Shown here: one piece after another, positions 61,145 to 64,000 of the stretch | How the letters are laid out: every line of letters begins with the position of its first letter | Numbering within the stretch: the stretch's first letter is position 1 | Assembly (NCBI GenBank): GCA_024697025.1 | Contig: JAILGH010000012.1 | Coordinates: 1-64,000, forward strand | Direction of reading: 5' to 3' | Length of the DNA: 64,000 nucleotides | Source of the DNA: Pseudobutyrivibrio sp. | GTDB taxonomy: Bacteria; Bacillota; Clostridia; Lachnospirales; Lachnospiraceae | Made by a program: the position numbers and the translations under genes | The notes under the pieces: generated by a model | Databases searched by the model: none | The model's input: the letters and a program-made list of their open reading frames with translations, nothing else | What the model was told of the DNA's origin: nothing

Positions 61145-62644
61145 CTAATTGACAGCGACTTTCTCTGGTAAAAGGCCCGTAGTTCTAAGCATAATCTTTG
61201 GGCCACCCTTTTTCTCTATATAATCCTCTGTAATTATGACTTGGCCAATGTTCTCATCCTTTGGAATCTCGTACATAATATCAAGCATAAACTCTTCTAT
61301 TATAGAACGAAGTCCACGAGCGCCAAGCTTCTTATCCAAGGCCTTTCTTGCGATTGCATGCAATGCCCCATCGTCAAATTCAAGCTTCACCTCGTCAAGC
61401 TCAAGAAGCTTCTCGTACTGCTTTGTGATAGCGTTCTTAGGCTCCTTAAGAATTCGAACCAACATATCCTCATCAAGCATTTCTGTTGCAAATACGATAG
61501 GAAGACGACCGATAAACTCTGGTATCATACCAAACTCTCTAAGGTCTTCCACTGTAACCTTCTGAAGGATATTTCTGTCCTCATCATACTTGTCCTTTAA
61601 ATCCGCCATAAATCCCATTGATGAATGTTTATTAAGTCTAGCCTTAATAATTTCATCCATTGATGGGAATGCACCACCGCAGATAAATAGGATATTTCTT
61701 GTATTGATAGTTGTGGTTGGAACCATTGCATTCTTGCTAGATGCCCCAACAGGAACTTCCACATCTGCTCCCTCTAAGAGCTTAAGCATACCCTGCTGAA
61801 CTGATTCGCCACTAACATCGCGCTGATTGGTGTTTTTCTTCTTGGCAAGCTTATCAATCTCATCGATAAAGATGATACCCTGCTGGCATCTTTCAACATC
61901 GTTACCAGCTGCTGCAAGAAGTTTGCTTACTACTGACTCAATATCATCGCCAATATAGCCGGCCTCTGTAAGGGATGTTGCATCTGTAATTGCAAGAGGC
62001 ACATCCAAAAGTCTCGCCAAAGTACGTACCAGATACGTCTTACCTGAACCTGTTGGTCCAAGCATAAGCATGTTGGACTTTTCGATTTCAATATCATCCA
62101 TCGTGCCTGTAGCCACACGCTTGTAGTGATTGTAAACAGCTACTGACATAACCTTTTTAGCATAATCCTGACCTACAACATACTCATCAAGCATAGCCTT
62201 AATCTTGTGAGGTGGAATGATGTTGTTAATATCAATTGCAGGTGCCTCCTTTGGCTCTTTTTCCTTTGCTGTTGCTGGTCCATGAGCGTTCTTAATCTTT
62301 GGTCCCTCACCAAATAGAGAGCCAAGATTCAAAAAGCTGATATTTGGCATCTTGGACATATCCATATCACTCTTGGAATTGTCTCCTCCACCAAATCCAA
62401 AATTACCCATGGAATCAAATGTACGCTGTAAGCAATCCTTGCACACGCTCATACCAGGTGCAAGCCTTACAAGTGGACCTGCCATATCCTCTGGACGATG
62501 ACAGATATAACAAAACTCCGTTGTATGTTTATCATCCTTGTTTTCTTCTTTTGTTTCTTTTTTAACTTCGTCGAGAATATCATCAGCGGCATCTAAATCA
62601 AAGATGTCTTCTGGATCTACTTCTCTAAAATCTTGATCTGACAT
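61145..62644 (-). CDS. clpX: ClpX-like AAA+ unfoldase with extended N-terminus
   Basis: A 499-residue ClpX-type ATPase (ordinary ClpX is ~420). A ~40-residue acidic extension (DPEDIFDLDAADDILDEV) precedes the zinc-binding domain, whose Cys pairs are CYIC (~45) and CKDC (~68). Walker A is LGPTGSGKTYL (~197-207), Walker B IIFIDEIDK, pore loop GYIGDDIES and sensor 2 GARGLRSIIEE. The ClpP-docking loop position has MGF (KHSSMGFMAD), not IGF. It unfolds protein substrates for ClpP, but the loop and N-terminus may change partner or adaptor binding. AGGAG precedes ATG. Confidence 0.88.
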   Translation of the reverse strand: MSDQDFREVDPEDIFDLDAADDILDEVKKETKEENKDDKHTTEFCYICHRPEDMAGPLVRLAPGMSVCKDCLQRTFDSMGNFGFGGGDNSKSDMDMSKMPNISFLNLGSLFGEGPKIKNAHGPATAKEKEPKEAPAIDINNIIPPHKIKAMLDEYVVGQDYAKKVMSVAVYNHYKRVATGTMDDIEIEKSNMLMLGPTGSGKTYLVRTLARLLDVPLAITDATSLTEAGYIGDDIESVVSKLLAAAGNDVERCQQGIIFIDEIDKLAKKKNTNQRDVSGESVQQGMLKLLEGADVEVPVGASSKNAMVPTTTINTRNILFICGGAFPSMDEIIKARLNKHSSMGFMADLKDKYDEDRNILQKVTVEDLREFGMIPEFIGRLPIVFATEMLDEDMLVRILKEPKNAITKQYEKLLELDEVKLEFDDGALHAIARKALDKKLGARGLRSIIEEFMLDIMYEIPKDENIGQVIITEDYIEKKGGPKIMLRTTGLLPEKVAVN

Positions 62645-62653
62645 AACTAACTC

Positions 62654-63619
62654 CTACTGAATCAATCTAAAAACTGCATTATAGTATTCCACTATGATGT
62701 CATCTACTGCGTTAAATATCTCATGCTTGCTACCCTCAAATCTGCGAAGCTGGCAATCCTTAACTAGCCTACTAAAGGCGTTTTGCGCCGATGCAGTAAC
62801 AAGGGTATCTAGAGATGCTTGCATTATTATAACAGGAATATCTATTAAACTGGCATTTTTTAGAATTTTTTTAGAAACATTAATTGCTTCCCTAGACCAC
62901 CCAAAAGTAGCTCCGTTAGTGCGATAATGTGGCTCCCGCTCTCTTTCGTTGTAGTGATAAGTGTACCTAGCTTTCGACAAGCAAGAGCATCTAGGGTACT
63001 TAAATGTGTGGTCATATTCGTGATGACCTGGCAAATATCTAGTCTTTAGCGAAGGTAAATAGGAAGCAAGTCCCAGCAACTTCACCAAAAACTTATTAGT
63101 ATCCCCAGTAGAAAGCTCAATCATAGGTGAAGAAAGAATCGCCTTCTCAAAAACATGTGGATACTGCTCCAAGTAAAGGGCACCGATACCTCCGCCCATA
63201 GAATGTCCAAAGAGAATCAAATGCTCAGTGGCACTCTCTGGAATAACCACCTTTTCTATGAATTCATTAAAATCTAAAACGTAGTCCTCGAAATGGTTTA
63301 CGTGGACTTTGCATAAATCATCCACCTGACGGTCAGACAACCCGTGGCCCCTGTGATCCACAATAAATACCGAGTATCCCATCTGATAGAAATAGTACAT
63401 GGTCTCTGCATATTTGGTAGTAAACTCACAGTAACCGTGACAAATAACGATAGATGCCTTTTCTTCTGGGTTGAGCATCATCTGATAGTGAAGTTTTAAA
63501 TCATCTCTTGTCTTAAAATATCCTTCTTTTGAATTGTTTTTGATAAAAGGTAGGACCTTGCTTTCCATAGCCTCAGCAAAGTCCTGTTCCTTTATAAATA
63601 TGTCTTCGAATTTATTCAT
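62654..63619 (-). CDS. Alpha/beta hydrolase, monoglyceride lipase / lysophospholipase family
   Basis: A 321-residue hydrolase. The fold is clear: oxyanion region VICHGYCEFTTKY (~57-69), FIVDHRGHGLSD (~90-101), nucleophile elbow LFGHSMGGGIGALYLEQ (~137-153, GHSMGG), acid Asp in MQASLDTLV and His in GSKHEIFN. This is the Hydrolase_4 family. ATG at 63619 follows the GDPD stop closely; ATG at 63631 (four residues longer) overlaps it. Co-transcription with GDPD suggests glycerolipid or lysophospholipid turnover. The protein is cytoplasmic. Confidence 0.92.
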   Translation of the reverse strand: MNKFEDIFIKEQDFAEAMESKVLPFIKNNSKEGYFKTRDDLKLHYQMMLNPEEKASIVICHGYCEFTTKYAETMYYFYQMGYSVFIVDHRGHGLSDRQVDDLCKVHVNHFEDYVLDFNEFIEKVVIPESATEHLILFGHSMGGGIGALYLEQYPHVFEKAILSSPMIELSTGDTNKFLVKLLGLASYLPSLKTRYLPGHHEYDHTFKYPRCSCLSKARYTYHYNEREREPHYRTNGATFGWSREAINVSKKILKNASLIDIPVIIMQASLDTLVTASAQNAFSRLVKDCQLRRFEGSKHEIFNAVDDIIVEYYNAVFRLIQ

Positions 63620-63621
63620 GT

Positions 63622-64000
63622 CTAATCCCATTCGTAGCTGTTAACTATCTCAAGTGCCTGATCGGGATAATTGGTGATGATTCCATCTAATCCCATATCG
63701 CAGGCCATCTTCATATACTGCTTTGAATTAACTGTCCATGTATTTATCTTTAGGCCATATTCATGGCACTTCTCAACGTAGTTTGGATACTGTACGTTGT
63801 AAAGGGCTGGATGCAAAGCCTCCACTCCGTGGTCCCTTCCATATTCTGGCATATTAAGCGTGCCATCCATGTAAAGGAAGCCAGTACGAGCCTCTGGGTC
63901 CAGTTCCTTTATTTTCATGATGCTATAGTGATTGAAAGATGAGTATAACACTCTGTCTTCCATGTCAAATTCCTTGGTCATGGCAATGATATCCTTTTCG
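63622..64000 (-). CDS. Glycerophosphodiester phosphodiesterase, C-terminal part (runs off the window)
   Basis: The last ~125 residues of a GDPD-family protein; the coding frame is open to position 64000, so the start is outside. The segment SSFNHYSIMKIKELDP is the GDPD strand after the active site, and VNSKQYMKMACDMGLDGIITNYPD is the end of the TIM barrel (W-T-V and D-G-I-I-T-N-Y-P-D). It cleaves glycerophosphodiesters to glycerol 3-phosphate and an alcohol. It precedes the hydrolase in an operon. Confidence 0.93.
   Translation of the reverse strand, partial: EKDIIAMTKEFDMEDRVLYSSFNHYSIMKIKELDPEARTGFLYMDGTLNMPEYGRDHGVEALHPALYNVQYPNYVEKCHEYGLKINTWTVNSKQYMKMACDMGLDGIITNYPDQALEIVNSYEWD

Overview
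The window is about 64 kb of a moderately AT-rich chromosome with low-GC Gram-positive gene style: AGGAGG-type ribosome sites, tight one-strand operons, FeoB with a separate Cys-rich partner, an Opp/Dpp-type importer, ClpX, DegV and FolC. Gene content and style suggest an anaerobic Lachnospiraceae (Butyrivibrio / Pseudobutyrivibrio / Eubacterium cellulosolvens-like). This assignment rests on familiarity, not on a search. There is no CRISPR array, insertion sequence or prophage that I can see.

Region 1 (1-30.4 kb) is an accessory catabolic region, nearly all on the minus strand. At the left edge is a trio matching the architecture of redox C-glycoside deglycosylation (DgpA/DgpB/DgpC of a human gut bacterium): a Gfo/Idh/MocA oxidoreductase, a ~130-residue beta-subunit-like protein, and the start of a TIM-barrel isomerase-like protein that runs off the window. 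Upstream lie an FAD reductase, a NuoF-like iron-sulfur protein without its NADH domain, a NuoG-GltD fusion, an iron-sulfur flavoprotein, a complete five-gene Opp/Dpp-type ABC importer, and an AraC regulator fused to a GH39-like domain. Next come two MFS transporters, a ThuA-like protein and a FucA-like route (FGGY kinase, class II aldolase, Fe-alcohol dehydrogenase, 2-hydroxyacid dehydrogenase, OYE/enoate reductase). Two promoters in this part share a near-identical 31-bp element. An ACP-thiolase-DUF35-PRD regulator operon and a divergent LysR gene close the region.

Region 2 (31.4-36.2 kb) holds a ferrous iron uptake operon (feoA, feoA, feoB and a Cys-rich membrane peptide), carbamate kinase and a VanZ-like protein.

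Region 3 (36.2-44.3 kb) is one eight-gene operon: RidA, a four-component FAD/Fe-S amino or imino acid dehydrogenase, a PII signalling protein, an APC permease and an ornithine-cyclodeaminase-like enzyme, with a divergent LysR regulator. Both divergent leaders contain strand-specific terminator-like hairpins.

Region 4 (44.3-52.5 kb) has a stand-alone PEP-synthase-type ATP-grasp protein and a set of exported or peptidase-like proteins bracketed by two identical tRNA-Gly(GCC) genes in inverted orientation. Outside each tRNA are palindromic repeats that carry copies of the tRNA 3' end.

Region 5 (52.7-64 kb) is mostly housekeeping: chemoreceptor, DMT and MATE transporters, J-domain protein, FolC, DegV, a transglutaminase-like protein, cold-shock protein, a ClpX variant, a lysophospholipase-like hydrolase and the C-terminal part of a GDPD phosphodiesterase.
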